Below are positions 34,268-47,333 of a DNA stretch of 64,000 nucleotides, one piece after another (position 1 is the first letter of the stretch; each line of letters opens with the position of its first letter). The notes below the pieces were generated by a model. That model did no database searches. It saw nothing but the letters and a program-made list of their open reading frames with translations, and was not told the origin of the DNA. The DNA is taken from positions 268,501 to 332,500 of the forward strand of contig JAUIRK010000875.1 in the NCBI GenBank assembly GCA_030549495.1, in the 5' to 3' direction. Origin of the DNA: Nectonema munidae (taxonomy: Eukaryota > Nematomorpha > Nectonematoida > Nectonematidae). Both the position numbers and the translations under genes were made by a program.

Positions 34268-36120
34268 ATAAGTGGATAACAGCGCTTCAAGGTGCTTACA
34301 CAAAAAGACCTCTCCATCTCCCAAAGTAGTCTGACTGATTCCTCAAAAATAGTTTCCCTACATTATTACATTTTTCTCTTTTTCTGTCGTTGATCAAGGC
34401 TGGAAAAGAAGCTTTTCTCAACTTTTCATCACATATGTGAAATAATTAAGGATGCAAGTTCTTTCTAAATGTACCAAAGAAATCTTACAACGTTCCATTT
34501 GAATGTTGTGATTAGTATTATTAAATACAAGTACTTATTTTAGTAGTGGAATGCGTCGCTAAAACAGTGGATAGGTTTGTAAACATTAACATGAAAGTTG
34601 AAAAGTCGGAAGGAATAACCAATTCTGAGTAGTCGTAAAAACTCGATTCCGTCATCAAATACTTGAAAGTTACAAGGGTTAGCCAAGCTTTTGTAGGGTA
34701 CGCGCCAAATTAATTGTTTTCTGATTAATTTCCATTATCTTTTGTTTCAGTTTTGAGTCACAGAATTGTCATAGACAATAAATCTTGTAAACAAAAATGT
34801 AAGATTTTATATTTTAAAATTTTTAGTTTTATTTTCATTATTTATGCAACAACTTTCGCAAACTGTTTTATTAGTCTTAGATTTTCTCAGTATCAAATAT
34901 CTCAAAAAATAATTGCATATTTTATTTAACTTAGTTGGAATGGCGTAGCCAGGAATTTAAATGAAGGTGGCCTGAAGAAAGTTATGGAGGGCCCAAAATT
35001 TTGCGCAATGAAGTTTTTGGTACCAACTGAAGAAGCTCCAGCACAATTTGGATCTTTATAGAATATCTGGAGGAAAAATTATGAGTGAAGCGGTAAAATT
35101 TACTCAAATTAAAGAAATTATTTGAAATGATAAATAAATCATTCATTACCCCAAGTTGATATAAAAGAAAAACTACAAACTCAAATCCCAATTGTGCAGA
35201 AACATGAAACTTTGCAGTTTTGATCACACGTTAACGGTTTTCCACTATTTTTTCACGCAGACAGCATTCAAAAAACGTTAGCTTTGGCGCATATTTTGTT
35301 TTTACTAGATAGTTACCGTTAAATACAAAGAAAAATTAGTTTTAAATTTCAAAAATATATAACAAAAGGTGTGTAAATGTAAAGTAGACTTCATGGTTTG
35401 CACTCAACTATAATGATGTCTTGCTTTATATTACCGAAATTCAAAAGATCCAACCTTTCAAAAGAAGCCGCGGACCGTATTTGACATTACTGAGGGAGCA
35501 TGCGGCTCACGGTCCCCAAATTTGGAAAACCCTGTAAGTTATGGAAAACATTAATGCGGACACAATCAATCACCATTCTTGTAGATATGAATGCAAAAAT
35601 CTTTGTCTGCATGCAGGATTTGTGTCTGTGTTCTAATAAGAACAACTCTTTTACTGACATGATCAAAGGCAATGATGTCTTTAGGATGGATATTCTTAAG
35701 GGCATGTTTTAAAAAAGATTTTTAAAGGCATCTTATTTATTAATGCATGGGATCCTTATTTCGGGGTTTAAGGCATGGATATCAATCTCACTTCCTTTAG
35801 GTCATCTTATCTACAAAATGTGCGTGAACTATATCATCACTTCAAAAAAGTTGTAAACAATTTTGTTGATAAAATCAATTGGAGTACTAAATGGACACGT
35901 TTTCAAGCAATTGTTTTACTTCAAACCGGTAATGGATAAAGTATGAGCAACAAAATTGAATTTAAAAAGCAAAATTTGATTGAGGCGTGCAGTATCTCTG
36001 GAAATTACTCATGTGGTTTTTTAATTTTAAACTAATTTATTAATATATATGCAATTAATATTCCAAAATCAATAAAAATGTTTTTATGATGACACACTCA
36101 AAAAATAAATAATGACTGAA
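34268..36120. other. AT-rich DNA; possible hAT left and right ends
   Basis: ATGGCGTAGCCAGG at about 34940 resembles an hAT left end and CCCAAATTTGGAAAACCCTG at about 35515 a right end of another family; they do not pair. No gene. Confidence 0.4.
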
Positions 36121-36149
36121 ATTTACTTGGTAGAAGATTTTTAGCTTTG

Positions 36150-36760
36150 ATGCACAACGTTGCTCCAAGGCACTGAAGTCACAAAGGAGGCGGAACACTC
36201 AAAGTTAACGCTTTGGTGTTAGTAAAGCAGGATTCACAGATCCTTCAGGGATTTGACAGCCGACAATCTGTGTAGCGTAAAGGTACCGCAAAGTGCACGC
36301 TAATAACTGCTCCGTTATCTATGCCACGGCTTTTGAGCAGTCTATCGTGAAGTATCGAAGTGGTGAGCCAAGCACATAGAATCTATATGCACTCCTCCTA
36401 TCTTTCTATCTATCTTACTATCTATCTGTCTGTAATGTCTCGGTGCACATGGTAGTTTGCACGTTGACATTAGCAAGTGCTCAGGGTGTGAGTGACTTAT
36501 GGCATTTGACTTCTAGTGTAAGCAAACGAGATTATGCCAGGCTGGGAGGAGATTGTGATCTCCATAGTAGTGATGGAAGCTTATTCCACTGCTGCTCCTA
36601 ATGAAAACATGGCGCGCACTTCACTTGTCGAGGTACTTTGAAGCTGAATCCCTCCATCCCTAATCTCGGCTTAATTCACCGACTCACCAAACACGAAAGA
36701 TGATACACACCTCTCCACCAATCAAAGCAAATTATACGGGTTTACACTTGAGCGAGGATT
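36150..36760. repeat. GC-richer interspersed segment with (TATC)n patch, unclassified
   Basis: Distinctly less AT-rich than its flanks. It contains CTATCTTTCTATCTATCTTA and related TATC repeats at about 36399-36432. This could be a LINE or SINE 3' region, but no coding or tRNA box was recognised in it. Confidence 0.35.
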
Positions 36761-36943
36761 CGGTGTCAATAAAATTTAGCCTCAGGACAAATCGCCATCT
36801 AACTCATTATTATTTAGAGGCTGAATTGTTTTGAGGACAAAGTGACAATAAGTACTAGAGATCTTCAAAATTTGGGTCGTAAGTTATCGGTATCGCGTCC
36901 AAGAGAAGAATAAACTTCCATAAGCTGGACAGATGGTAAGGAT

Positions 36944-37015
36944 AGTCACAAACAGGAATCGAACCCTGCCCATCTGGATTGAGATCCCAGGCTCTTACCA
37001 CTAGGCCATCTGCCG
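36944..37015 (-). repeat. tRNA-Glu-like pseudogene or SINE head
   Basis: The minus strand has A box TGGCCTAGTGGTAAGAG, an anticodon arm CTGGG-ATCTCAA-TCCAG with CTC in the anticodon position, and B box GGTTCGATTCC. The acceptor stem does not pair and the T stem is mismatched, so it is not a working tRNA gene. Confidence 0.65.
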
Positions 37016-37690
37016 ACATTTGTTTATTATCTGTTTGTTTATTTATAACATTTGTTTTATTAACAGATTTTTATTGTTTATTTATTTAATTAGTAAAATA
37101 AATTACTCAGAAATGCTGAATTATAATTTCATTTTATTTTAGAATGATACCTTTCTTAAATATTGTTATGTATCATATGTTGATGAATGGATCGAATATT
37201 CGGATGCAAATCGCTGCAAATAAAGTATTCTACATCATGTATTTTTAGAGAACGATTAGATGTATAGAAAAAGCACAAATGCCAGCTTGAAATTCATGCA
37301 ATTTACAGAATATAATAATGGATTCAATGAAATCGCTTCTGATAAACACAGCAATTTAAATCTAGACTAAAACAATGATGCTTGTTAACAGAAAGTTATG
37401 ACATGTAGAATGTGACTTTTGGGACATCCCAAATTTACTGCGTATAAAGTTTCTTCAACAAAAAATATGTCTGAAAGAATATTTAGCATAAAAATTCTAT
37501 AATGAAGCTTTTTAGCAGCACTTGTCATCCGCCTCGATAAATTAATTGCTGTTCAATTCAAATCGATGAAGTCGTTAGATAAAGTTTCTTGGAGTCGAAG
37601 TATATTTTATTTTTTTAATATATATAAAATTGTTTCAAACTTTGTTCTTTCCTCTTTAATTTCCTTGTTTCCAGCAATGACACTTTATTA

Positions 37691-37740
37691 TGAAACGAAG
37701 AACGAAGATCCATAATATATGTGCCAAGACCTTTATCTAC
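37691..37740. repeat. Dispersed repeat, copy 1
   Basis: GAAACGAAGAACGAAGATCC then ATAATATATGTGCCAAGACC. Copy 2 is at 39313-39359, same orientation. Confidence 0.8.
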
Positions 37741-38141
37741 ACACATTTTCGATGAATAAGCTTGACTTAAACTTCTGCACTCTCAACCAAACTTGCTCTA
37801 GAAGATTGTTATTGTTCGCTTCACCCCAATTTAAACCCATTTCACTAAAATGCTCGCTTTTAAAAGGCGCAATAATTTCTTGATTTTAACTTTCCAAATC
37901 ATTACTTAATAAAAATATTCTTTTTAAACATGAGTGTAGAAGTTTGTTAATCTCTGACAGACAAAATAACAAAAATTCCATTTTTCATATACTTTTTTAA
38001 GATTCACTGTGCGCGACAGTAGTACTTGCACGCAAAGGGAATGCAATTTTTCCTTATGTTTGTCGATGAATCTTAGTTTATACCTAAAGGGAATGCACTG
38101 ACGATATGCACTAGTTTCTTTACTTTTCGAACCTCTTGTGT

Positions 38142-38308
38142 CAATGGCCGATCCAAAAATTGACCATATGGGGGGGCAACTTTAAAAAATACTACCATAC
38201 AAGTTTTGATGCTTAGGAAAGAGAAAAATCAGTAAAGGGAATTTCTGAAGCCATTCTTCATAGGGGGCCTAGGCTCAGGTGGCATCCCCCTCTCTGGATT
38301 CGCCAGTG
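38142..38308. mobile_element. Short hAT MITE, TSD TCTTGTGT/TCTTGGGT
   Basis: Left CAATGGCCGATCCA, right TGGATTCGCCAGTG (inverted, imperfect). Duplications at 38134-38141 and 38309-38316 differ at one base. Interior GGGGGGGCAACT and AGGGGGCCTAGG blocks are as in 18862-19092. Confidence 0.82.
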
Positions 38309-39312
38309 TCTTGGGTGTAGGATGGAAGTTGAAGTAATTATTTGGGAAAGATTTTTTCCACATAAATATCATATACACTTCCTTTTATAAATAACATTTT
38401 TATTTGAGGTTTTATAAATTTCAAAAAAAATAAGTAAAGGAGATTTTTAAATAGGGATATCTAGAGGGGCTTGGTTTTATCATTTTTAAATTTATTTTAA
38501 AAGAATTTGTATCACAAATTCAACCGTAAAACAAGTAAAGTAATATGGAAAGTCTACTCAGGAGCCAAACAAGTCTCTTAATCGTATAAAATTGGAAAAA
38601 TTCAAAATTATTGGTGAAGCGAAGGACTTAAAAAAAAGTGAAAGACTTAAGAAGATATTTAAGTCACCCACCTGAAGCAAATATGGACTTTAGAAGTGTC
38701 CCTAACACATTTTTTAATTCTATTTAAAAAAAATATATCAATGTAAAAGAGAAAATGAATCATATTTGGAGTTGGATTATTAAAACCTCCTGTTTTGAAA
38801 AGATAAATTATGAAAAGTGGAGTTTCTTCTACATCGCAAGCATGCCATTATTTAAGCGTCGTGTAAAAGTGAGACAACCCAGAAAAACCAGGGCTTCTGG
38901 TAGCTGAAGTAAGATTTTCTAGAATCTGGCATTGATTTTCAATGCTCTCGGTTTCGAATTATACCATTCTCATACTTCATTGCTCATCGCAAGACACAAG
39001 CTTCGAAAATTGCGCCGTAACTATCAAAATGCTCCACGTTATCTTCACCTTATCGGCGTATTCATGCTCGAATGATCTCATTTTTATTTTAGATAACTTA
39101 ATCAAATGCACCGTTCATACAGGATAAATGACCTTTACCTGAATATGCCATAAAAAATCTAAAACACACTAAAATCAATGATAATATACGGTGACATTTT
39201 TTGATCATAGATTTTATAATATAATAATATAGACGTGATTATAAACACGACAAAACTTCTGAGCCTTTTTCAAGGAATTTCAGGTGTAAAGCGTTCAACC
39301 ACCAAAACTTGA

Positions 39313-39359
39313 AGAAACGAAGAACCAAGATCCATAATATATGTGCCAAGGCTTATCTA
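39313..39359. repeat. Dispersed repeat, copy 2
   Basis: GAAACGAAGAACCAAGATCC then ATAATATATGTGCCAAGGC; matches 37691-37740. Confidence 0.8.
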
Positions 39360-39578
39360 GCTATTTTGCTTTTTCTAACGTGATTTTAATTAAAAAAAAT
39401 TTACAATTGCTTAAATATGTTTTTAAATGATTTTTTAACATATAGTCTTTCTGCTGATCAATGAATTCATTATAACATAGACAAAGTTTATTTATCACAA
39501 GTTCAATATAAAATGTGGAAATATGAAAATGTTGAGGTGCTAAGCTAGACAAAAAGACTATTTTAAGTCGCTTCATCT

Positions 39579-39868
39579 CAATGGCGTATCAATACCCCCT
39601 CCCCCTCCCACCTGGGCGAATGCTAATTTTGCCGCCATTCAAAATTTCAAACAACACTTTAAAACGCCCAAAGCTTGATAATACAGATATATATATATAT
39701 ATGTGTGTGTATGGAAAATTGGAATAAAAAGTGTAGGAAAGCATTATTACATTACTATTTAGGTCTAAGACATCTCGATTAAATTTTTATTGATGATATA
39801 TCAATACCAATAAATTCTGCGCCCTGGGCGGATGACCGCCCGTCCCGCCTCTTTTTGGTCCGCTACGG
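39579..39868. mobile_element. hAT MITE with intact 8-bp TSD CTTCATCT
   Basis: Left CAATGGCGTATCAATACC, right TTGGTCCGCTACGG (inverted, imperfect). Perfect duplications at 39571-39578 and 39869-39876. The interior has an (AT)n/(GT)n patch at about 39691-39710. Confidence 0.85.
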
Positions 39869-39876
39869 CTTCATCT

Positions 39877-41270
39877 GCAACAAACATATGCTATTAAAAG
39901 GAACGGAGTAAACGTATAATAAACACACATATTATTAATACTGTAAATCAAGAAATTCATATGTTATACTTATTTTTCTCTGTTGAAGTTTCAGATTTAT
40001 TTTCGCAAAATATCAGCTTTTTGCAAATTTTGAGAAAATAAAAATATCGCAAGAATGTCATGATTTACTGCATCATTGATTTAAAAATGGTGGACATCTT
40101 ACATACATAAGGGATATGGTTCTTTTAAAAATGCATAATATCATCATTCCCTGTTATTTGTTTTTTTCAAAACACATAACTAATTTTTGAATTTAAATTT
40201 TTATTCTTTGCCGCATTGCGACAAAGTTATTATTAATTTAACATTAAATTGAAAAAAATGAGTTTATTAAAAACATTCAAAAATGCAAAATTCGAACAAA
40301 TGTTTGATTCAAATGTATCTTTTCGAAGTTGAAATTTTCTTCTAAATTTCTTTATTTCGACGGATATATCGATAAAATTGACAGTGAACATTTTTTTGTA
40401 GTTATAGTTTACCATTAGAATGCTTCTTACTGTTTCAATAGATATAATAAATAATTGCTTTCTACAAGCATTCCATTGATTCTCCATCAAAGGAAAAATT
40501 CTCTTTATGTTTGCGCTATGAGCTTGTATTCCAAAGATATATTTAAGTTATTTTCACCTACTCATTAAGGCTATCTAAAAAAAAAAGGCAATTTTTAAAA
40601 AACTCTGTCCATCTTTCATTTGTGGATCGTAGTTGAAAGTTAGTATTTTCTTTTTCGCGATTCAAAAAACAATTTTAATACAGAAATGATAAGATAATTC
40701 AAAATCATCTCTTTTGGTATATTAAGTCATTTAAAGATAAGTGCCAGAGAAAAGATAATTTTCGTTTTAGAAAAAATACGGACTTTTTATCACAAAGCTG
40801 ATTGCCGAAAAATCCCGTTACAACTGGCGCCCTTTATTTATTTAAATTTTTTATAGTTAAAATCACTTGCTACGCTGGATAATATCCTCAGAATTATAAA
40901 TACTGATAAAAAAAATTATACTTGAAGTCGAACGCAATCACAAAATAAAGAACAGAGATAATTTATATATTTTGCATGTGCGCGCTATATTATTCTGTAT
41001 TCCACATTGTGTCCTAGACAAAATTCACTTGAATGAAAATGTTGTTATCGCAGAGATCCATGGAAAAATTGTTGACATTGATTTGTTAAAAAATAAAGGC
41101 TTTGCGGAGTAGTAGAGAGAAAAAGAAGTAAAATCGTTATTATGAAAAGACAATATTTCATCAACAACAATGCTTCTTTCACAACCAAGTGAGGAGATGA
41201 AGCAGTACCTAGTTCGTTTATTTAGTCTTCCTTCCTTCCAAGTGCTATACACTACTCTTTGAAAAGTAGG
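39877..41270. other. AT-rich DNA without recognised genes
   Basis: Only low-complexity open frames; no element ends seen. Confidence 0.5.
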
Positions 41271-41378
41271 TGAAAGTTGTGTAGAAGTACCATAAGTGTT
41301 TACGCACAAATAATACGCTTTTACCCGAGGACATACTTTACGAAGATGGCTCAAGATAGTCGCTCACCAAACTCAGGG

Positions 41379-41414
41379 TATATAGACCTGCTCAAAGTCC
41401 GGTCTGAGTCAGTT
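41379..41414 (+). promoter_or_regulatory. Candidate core promoter: TATATAG plus TCAGTT initiator
   Basis: TATATAG at 41379-41385 and TCAGTT at 41409-41414 put the initiator A 32 nt from the first T of the TATA box, the arthropod spacing. An ATG follows at 41428, with GACCAG|GTGTGT, a possible donor, three codons later; short first exons of this kind are known in cuticle genes. No downstream exon was identified. Confidence 0.35.
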
Positions 41415-41756
41415 CGGTGCTCATACTATGGAGACCAGGTGTGTCCTAGACTGTTAATAGTTAGAATTTTTAGCGCTAATGATCTCAAAATGTGAATTTT
41501 ATAAAACATAAATATATTTAGGGGAAGATAAACTATTATAAGTTGCGAAAATTGGTACGGAAACATAATTAACAGGGGTAGGATTACAGAGGTAATTTGT
41601 AATCTATCAAGTATAAACACACACAACACAATGACTTGACTATGTACACATAAGGTAGACTTTAAAAGTTTCAATTTAAATTCTTCTGTTATATTCTACT
41701 TTTATTTCATTCATATATTTATTTTAATTTTTAAAGCTTTATATACTCATATATAT

Positions 41757-41868
41757 TAGGACCTTGGCAAAGCTCCGGGGTCATTTTTGAGTGTGCTCAC
41801 GTATCCCATTACATTGTTTTGTAAGCCTAATATACTTTAAACCCCAATAAATCTTTCTTTCTTTCTTA
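41757..41868 (+). mobile_element. LINE-like 3' end with (CTTT)n tail
   Basis: GACCTTGGCAAAGCTCCGGG then sequence ending CCCCAATAAATCTTTCTTTC. An AATAAA-like end followed by a short microsatellite tail is typical of CR1/L2-type non-LTR retrotransposons. No coding part visible. Confidence 0.45.
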
Positions 41869-42384
41869 TTGCTTACCAAAGCTCAAAACACTTTCCAATT
41901 TACCCACCTCCTAGGATAATTCCCCTAAGCAACTGCTCCCAATATATTTATTAAATCTAATTATTTAAAAAAAAAGAAAAAAAAACATTTGAACTATTAA
42001 AAAATTATCGAAAAAAAAGTTTAAAATATGAAAAACATTTAAAAATAAGAAAAAATTATTAAAATATAATTTCAAATCTAGAGCTGAGATATAGAAAAAT
42101 CAATTCTCTAATTGTAAAATAAATCATATTTTTAAAAAGATTTATCGAAAAAGTTGTTCAGCGAGCAATCGTCCGATTACCAATAAAATGATTCAATGTA
42201 AGAACATCATATATGGACTTTCCAAAGATTTCACTTATTTTTTTCGGGCAATCCTAACCGTGGTTTGTATATCCTGAAGTGCCCTCTTTGGCTATGATAC
42301 CAACCGTCAAACATCCCTCTTTTTTCTTTATGTACTGTTGTTATGTCATATGTTATGAGTCTGTTTTTTCTCACAAACCAAAAT

Positions 42385-42755
42385 ATCATCGTGGAAGGGC
42401 TGCTGAAAAATAAATTTGGGTATTTGGTTTAGTTGATACTTTTTTTCCTCCTGCACTTGGATATATGGAAATTGTTCAAGATAGAAGTGCAAAGCGATGA
42501 ATGGCGAGCATATGCTAATGTAGAAAGATTAGGATTTGCACATATGACAGTAAATCATACTTTAAATTTTGTAAATAAAGAAAATGGCGTCCACACTCAA
42601 AACATAGAATCATATTGGAATAAACAAAAAGCAAATATAAAAAAATGAACGGATGTAAAAGAAATTTTCTAGAGTCTTATCTTCAAGAATTTTTGTGGCG
42701 AAAAAGATTTTCCAATAATGAGCACATATCTCAACAATTTCCTGTATAAAAGTAA
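42385..42755 (+). pseudogene. Merlin/IS1595-like transposase remnant
   Basis: Plus-strand pieces in order: KYHRGRAAE at about 42385-42410, a block ending PPALGYMEIVQDRSAK to about 42495, then in another frame VQSDEWRAYANVERLGFAHM and TVNHTLNFVNKENGVHTQNI followed by ESYWNKQK (42490-42640). After a stop come NGCKRNFLESYLQEFLWRKR (about 42650-42710). This is the ISXO2-like/Merlin DDE domain: S-D-E/x-W-R-A-Y, T-V-N-H-x-x-N-F-V, G-x-H-T-Q-x-I-E-x-x-W and the C-terminal L-x-S-Y-L-x-E-F-x-W-R. A section between Q-D-R and the SDEWRAY block is missing, and there is at least one frame change and two stops. No terminal repeats found. Inactive. Confidence 0.82.
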
Positions 42756-44080
42756 ATGTAAATTTTAATATTTTAGTTTTTACTAAATAATTTTTTTTAA
42801 TTTTGCTTCAGTGGTATATTCTGTACAATATTATTGGAAAACTATTTGGGGTGGTGGTTCTTCAAAAGGGTCATGCAGGGTGGTTGTTCTTCACTTGCTA
42901 CTAAAATATTGTCTTGGGTGGTTATTCTTCATATGATCCCTATATTTTAATAAGTTTTCTCATTTTTAAATCTTTTCATATTTTATTTAAAACTTTTTTT
43001 TCAATAGTTTAAATGTTTTTTTTTCATTTTTAAAAAAATAAGCAGACATGAAGAAAAGAGAACAATAACTTGATATACTACAAAATAGTTTTTGAAATTT
43101 TAGCCACTCTCTCGATAAAACGATACTGGACATTTGGATAAATGCCTGAACAGTGAACACATACTAATACTTTTAAATTCCTCTCAAAATATGTGCCGAT
43201 TGCCTAAGTATATTTCAAAAATTCCTTTATGCAACTAAGGATATTTGCTTTTCACATTTTTTCTGCAACTTGGCTTTGTGGGGGGGGGGCGCAGTTAAGA
43301 AGCACTGATTACTTTCTATTTAAGTGCTGCCTGGCAAGGTAAGAAGGGAGGCATAGTAATTATATGGTATATGGTGGGTGTGTGCATTTTTAGTTTGGCA
43401 CAATTCAGGTCATATAATGAAACACTTAAGTATATTTAAATGAAAGCTGTTAAAGTTGATAACTACAGCGTAATTGTGGCTTTGGTTCATAATTGCTTTG
43501 ACATACACGATCATGTGAAAGAGCAATGTATATATTATATATATGGTAAAGAATTAAAGGCACTTACAATGTAAATATTGTTGTAATCTTTAAATGCCTT
43601 AGAAAGCATGTAGTGCAAATACACGAAATGAAAATAATTATTGTGGTGGTGTGGAGCCAGATCGTAACTCCTAAATAGTCGGTGTCTGGTTAAAGCACAA
43701 AGCGTTCTTGATGCGAACAAAACGTGTCATTAGATTTAAACTCCTTGAGGAGTGAGATTTTTCTTTCAACCATCAACTTCAACAATTGGCGCATTTAAGA
43801 TATACACAACTTTGTAGTTGTGTCAAATGCAAACGACTGAGATATATCTCCCTCGCTTTGAAGCGAATTTGTTTAGAGTTGAGCCGAAGGCTAAAATGTC
43901 TATAGTCTCTAGACGCCATAAGCTTGTTTTACGCGCGATTTTCTATTTTCCTTATTTTCTCGCCAATTTTAGACAAGGTCTTCTCTCTCCATAAAAAATC
44001 CCGATCCCTCTCTGTATATATAGTTATTCATTAGTTATTACTTGAAGTTTTAGTTCCATGAAATAATTCAAAATAATTCA
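42756..44080. other. AT-rich DNA; one hAT-like end
   Basis: Imperfect repeats of GGTGGTTNTTCTTCA at about 42850-42935. A segment at 43800-44040 is GC-richer but unclassified. No gene. Confidence 0.45.
43283..43309. mobile_element. One-ended hAT-like terminus with G run
   Basis: A G9-10 run followed by CGCAGTTAAGAAGCACTGA, like hAT right ends. No left partner. Confidence 0.3.
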
Positions 44081-44101
44081 AGAAGAAGAAGAAGAATTTA
44101 T
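44081..44101 (-). mobile_element. LINE 3' tail, TTC type
   Basis: On the minus strand TATAAATTCTTCTTCTTCTT: an AATAAA-like end followed by a TTC tail, as at 44577, 55197 and 63941. Confidence 0.35.
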
Positions 44102-44576
44102 ATGAAATAATATAAAATTACATCAAAAAAAAACATTGCATAAACATGAAATTCAAATACACATTAAACAGAAAGTTGGAAAAAGGCTTCAATGAATAAA
44201 CATCAGACTAAACTTTTCTAACTAAATTTTGAATAACTGCAGCAATTAAATTAATTTTTTTTTCATAAACACTACAATTACCTAACTGTTTTAATGAAAA
44301 AAGGAGACTTCTGAAGCGATATTATTTCTAGTGAAGGATATAATGCAAAAATAGCCAATAAGATTTCAGTTTGATTGAGTGACAAGTCAAAATCAATTGA
44401 AAGACGTGGACTGCATTTTGCTAAATTATGTTTTCTTTTGCTTTTTAATTATACAAAGAAATTGTAAAATTATGACTATAATATATGTAGTTTTCGTATA
44501 ACCTGTCATACTTTTGGATTTTTACTTAAAATCAGCTAAATAATGCAACAAATTATGAGATTTCCTATACGGCATC

Positions 44577-44600
44577 AGAAGAAGAAGAAGAACTTTATTC
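44577..44600 (-). mobile_element. LINE 3' tail, TTC type
   Basis: Minus strand GAATAAAGTTCTTCTTCTTC. The AT-rich sequence to the right (to about 44790) is probably its 3' region; no RT motif seen. Confidence 0.4.
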
Positions 44601-44799
44601 AAAACATTAACAGGATCATTAATAAAAAGAAAATACATATTTTTGTATAGATCAAGTTTAGTAAAATTAGAGATAAAAATTTCATTGACGAGGTTAGCTT
44701 CCAAAGGTTTATATAAACCGCTTTAGGAATGTCTAACACAATTAATAATAAAAATATATAAATAAAAATAAAAAAAAATATCAATAAAAATGAATCACA

Positions 44800-47325
44800 A
44801 AAATTTACAGGAAAAACAATCTTGATACGAATAGCAAAAATGCCTGAGATTATGGGGGTTAAGTTTTAAGCAAGCTATATTTAGAAATTCATTTTTGCTG
44901 TCAAAAGGTGTGTGGAGCCATATGTTGTGAATAATTTTGATAACTGAAAAGCTTATCGAAAGCATTGCTTGTGATACTTATAATAGGTATTTATGAAAGA
45001 CTGTTTTTTGACGAGAATGGAGTTGGGTGCGTAGAACAAAAGTAAGATGTATAGGAACTATTTCCATTTCATTTCTATTTTTAGGTTTTTTTATTTGTTC
45101 CTCTTTGTATATATGTAATTCATAAAATTGATTCATTTACATATGTTTTTATACGCTAACTACTTCAACATTTAAAATGTACGCCTTATTGCTTAACATC
45201 TGACAAGGATGGTGAAGTTGTATGAACGTGTATGCAGTTAACATCCACATTAACATATTTTAATATTTAACAGAAGGGCGAGGCTGAAGCATTGTCATAT
45301 TATTTATTCCAAAATATAGGATAGTATGTACACCATTTTTTATTAAAAAGGATATTTCTCCGCAATAAATTTTTATCAACTGAATCAACTCAAGCAGAAC
45401 GCGGAGGGAAGGATGCGCAAAATTTCACGAAATGATTTCTTGTGTGTCAAATCCCGTTCTTTAATTAAAACAAATATAAACGTAAAATATTTTATGTAAA
45501 AAGAATTCCTCTCCTTGCAACATTTTATATAAGTGATTCCCAAACATTTTTCCTTTATGGAATCCTTTCAAACTTGGAAACTTTTTGTGAACTCCTTACT
45601 TTTTATTGCTACAAATTTTATAAAAAATATAATAGAATAAATAAGAATTTCTTACTCACTATTTTTCATTTGTCTAGTCAATTAAATTTATATAGTACTA
45701 GTTAAATTTTATTAAATCAAAAAGTGAACATTTTTGAAATGAAAATCTTTTCAAAGCAGATAAAGAACATGACTGAACGCTTTAAAATTAAATACTTAAA
45801 AATAAATGATATTTAATAATAATTATTATTCAAACTGATTCAATAAAATGTTAAAATGGGAAAGCATTCACATGTAGCTGAGCTTTTTGCCATAATATAT
45901 TGAAATTTTTTCAATTTCAGAACTTTTCCTCTAAAAATTGTTATATGTATCCTTCTAAAAATATTATGGAGCATAATCTATAAGTATAACAATAGAATGC
46001 ATCTCTGACACTTGACTCATCTTTCAAATTTTACTTTAGGCCATTTTGGCAAAAAAGTCGTTTCAACTTATACTCTACCTCGACTTATAGGCCTTTTAAT
46101 ACGGTAATTTTGATCCCATTAACTCTATCTGGGCTGACGCATCTTCATGCTATTTCCGAAAACAAACGAAATCTTGTGAAAGCGTAAACTCTTTAAACTC
46201 TGAACATATTTGCGCTGATTTCTCTGAAAGAAGCTTTAACTTGCTAATGAAAACGCAATGTTTTATTCAGCGCATCTGTCCCCCACAGTGAAATACAATG
46301 AGCTTCTTTCTTCAACTTTCATATTAAAAATTACCATACTCCTTCTACAAAGGATGAAATAAGTGTTCGAGAAAGACTTCCATTATTCACCCACTGCTAA
46401 TACGCCCAGAACAATGCCCCACCCGCATTTTGTAGATTATATTATTGTTATTGTTATAGGGAGACATCAAACTCAAAGATTTAATAGGTAAGCACATGGT
46501 TGAATCGAATGAGTGAGTTTGAACGGGGCGGTTTTATCTATCGCATCATCCTTTTCATCAGGACTTGCGGCGCTAAAATTGGACAGATGGGATGAATGTG
46601 TAAACCTTTCTATATTTACCCTATACCAGCATGTTGTGTGTAAAGCAAGCTTTTTGCATTAATAAACGTGAGTAAATGAAGATGTTTTGACATGTGTCAA
46701 ACATTCTTTTTTTATTTGCATATTATTCCATTATTTCAGAATATTCATAAAAAGCAATTATTATTTAGAAAGTGACGAAAAATAATTAGCTTTAATTTAA
46801 TAATCATTTAAATTACTACTTCCCAATTACAATTTTACTCATGGCTGTGAGGATGTGAGATGGAATAATTGGACATACAATATTTTGTTTTATTTTAATT
46901 AACCTTGATAAATTTGGTCTTAAACACACTATTCATTGAAAAGATTTTCACTTAGTTGAAACTTTAGTCTAGCTCGTCAAATAGTGAATGAAAGATATGC
47001 TGCCCTCTTGTAATCGAATTCTCAATCCGATTGAAATTGGATTCTCTTGTTAACACTGTTTATTGATAAATACAGCAAATAAAGAAAAAATGACATTAAA
47101 AAATAAATGTAATTTTAATCGCCTAAGACGATACTAACAAAAAATAAAACTAATATTAATTTGCAAAATAAGGTATGTTACAAAAAATTTCCCGTTGTGG
47201 TCAAACATGGGTATGTTTTAGAGAGGGTATACCACAATTCCAGGTAAAACTTGCAAAACTCTGTTTTTTAGCCACAAGGTTATGCACATAACTTATATTT
47301 TTGGTATATTTTAACTGCACCAATT
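44800..47325. other. AT-rich DNA without recognised genes
   Basis: At about 45535 AGTGATTCCCAAACATTTTT looks like an hAT left end (TGGTTCCCAAAC type), with no right partner. No coding signature. Confidence 0.45.
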
Positions 47326-47333
47326 GCGTAAAG

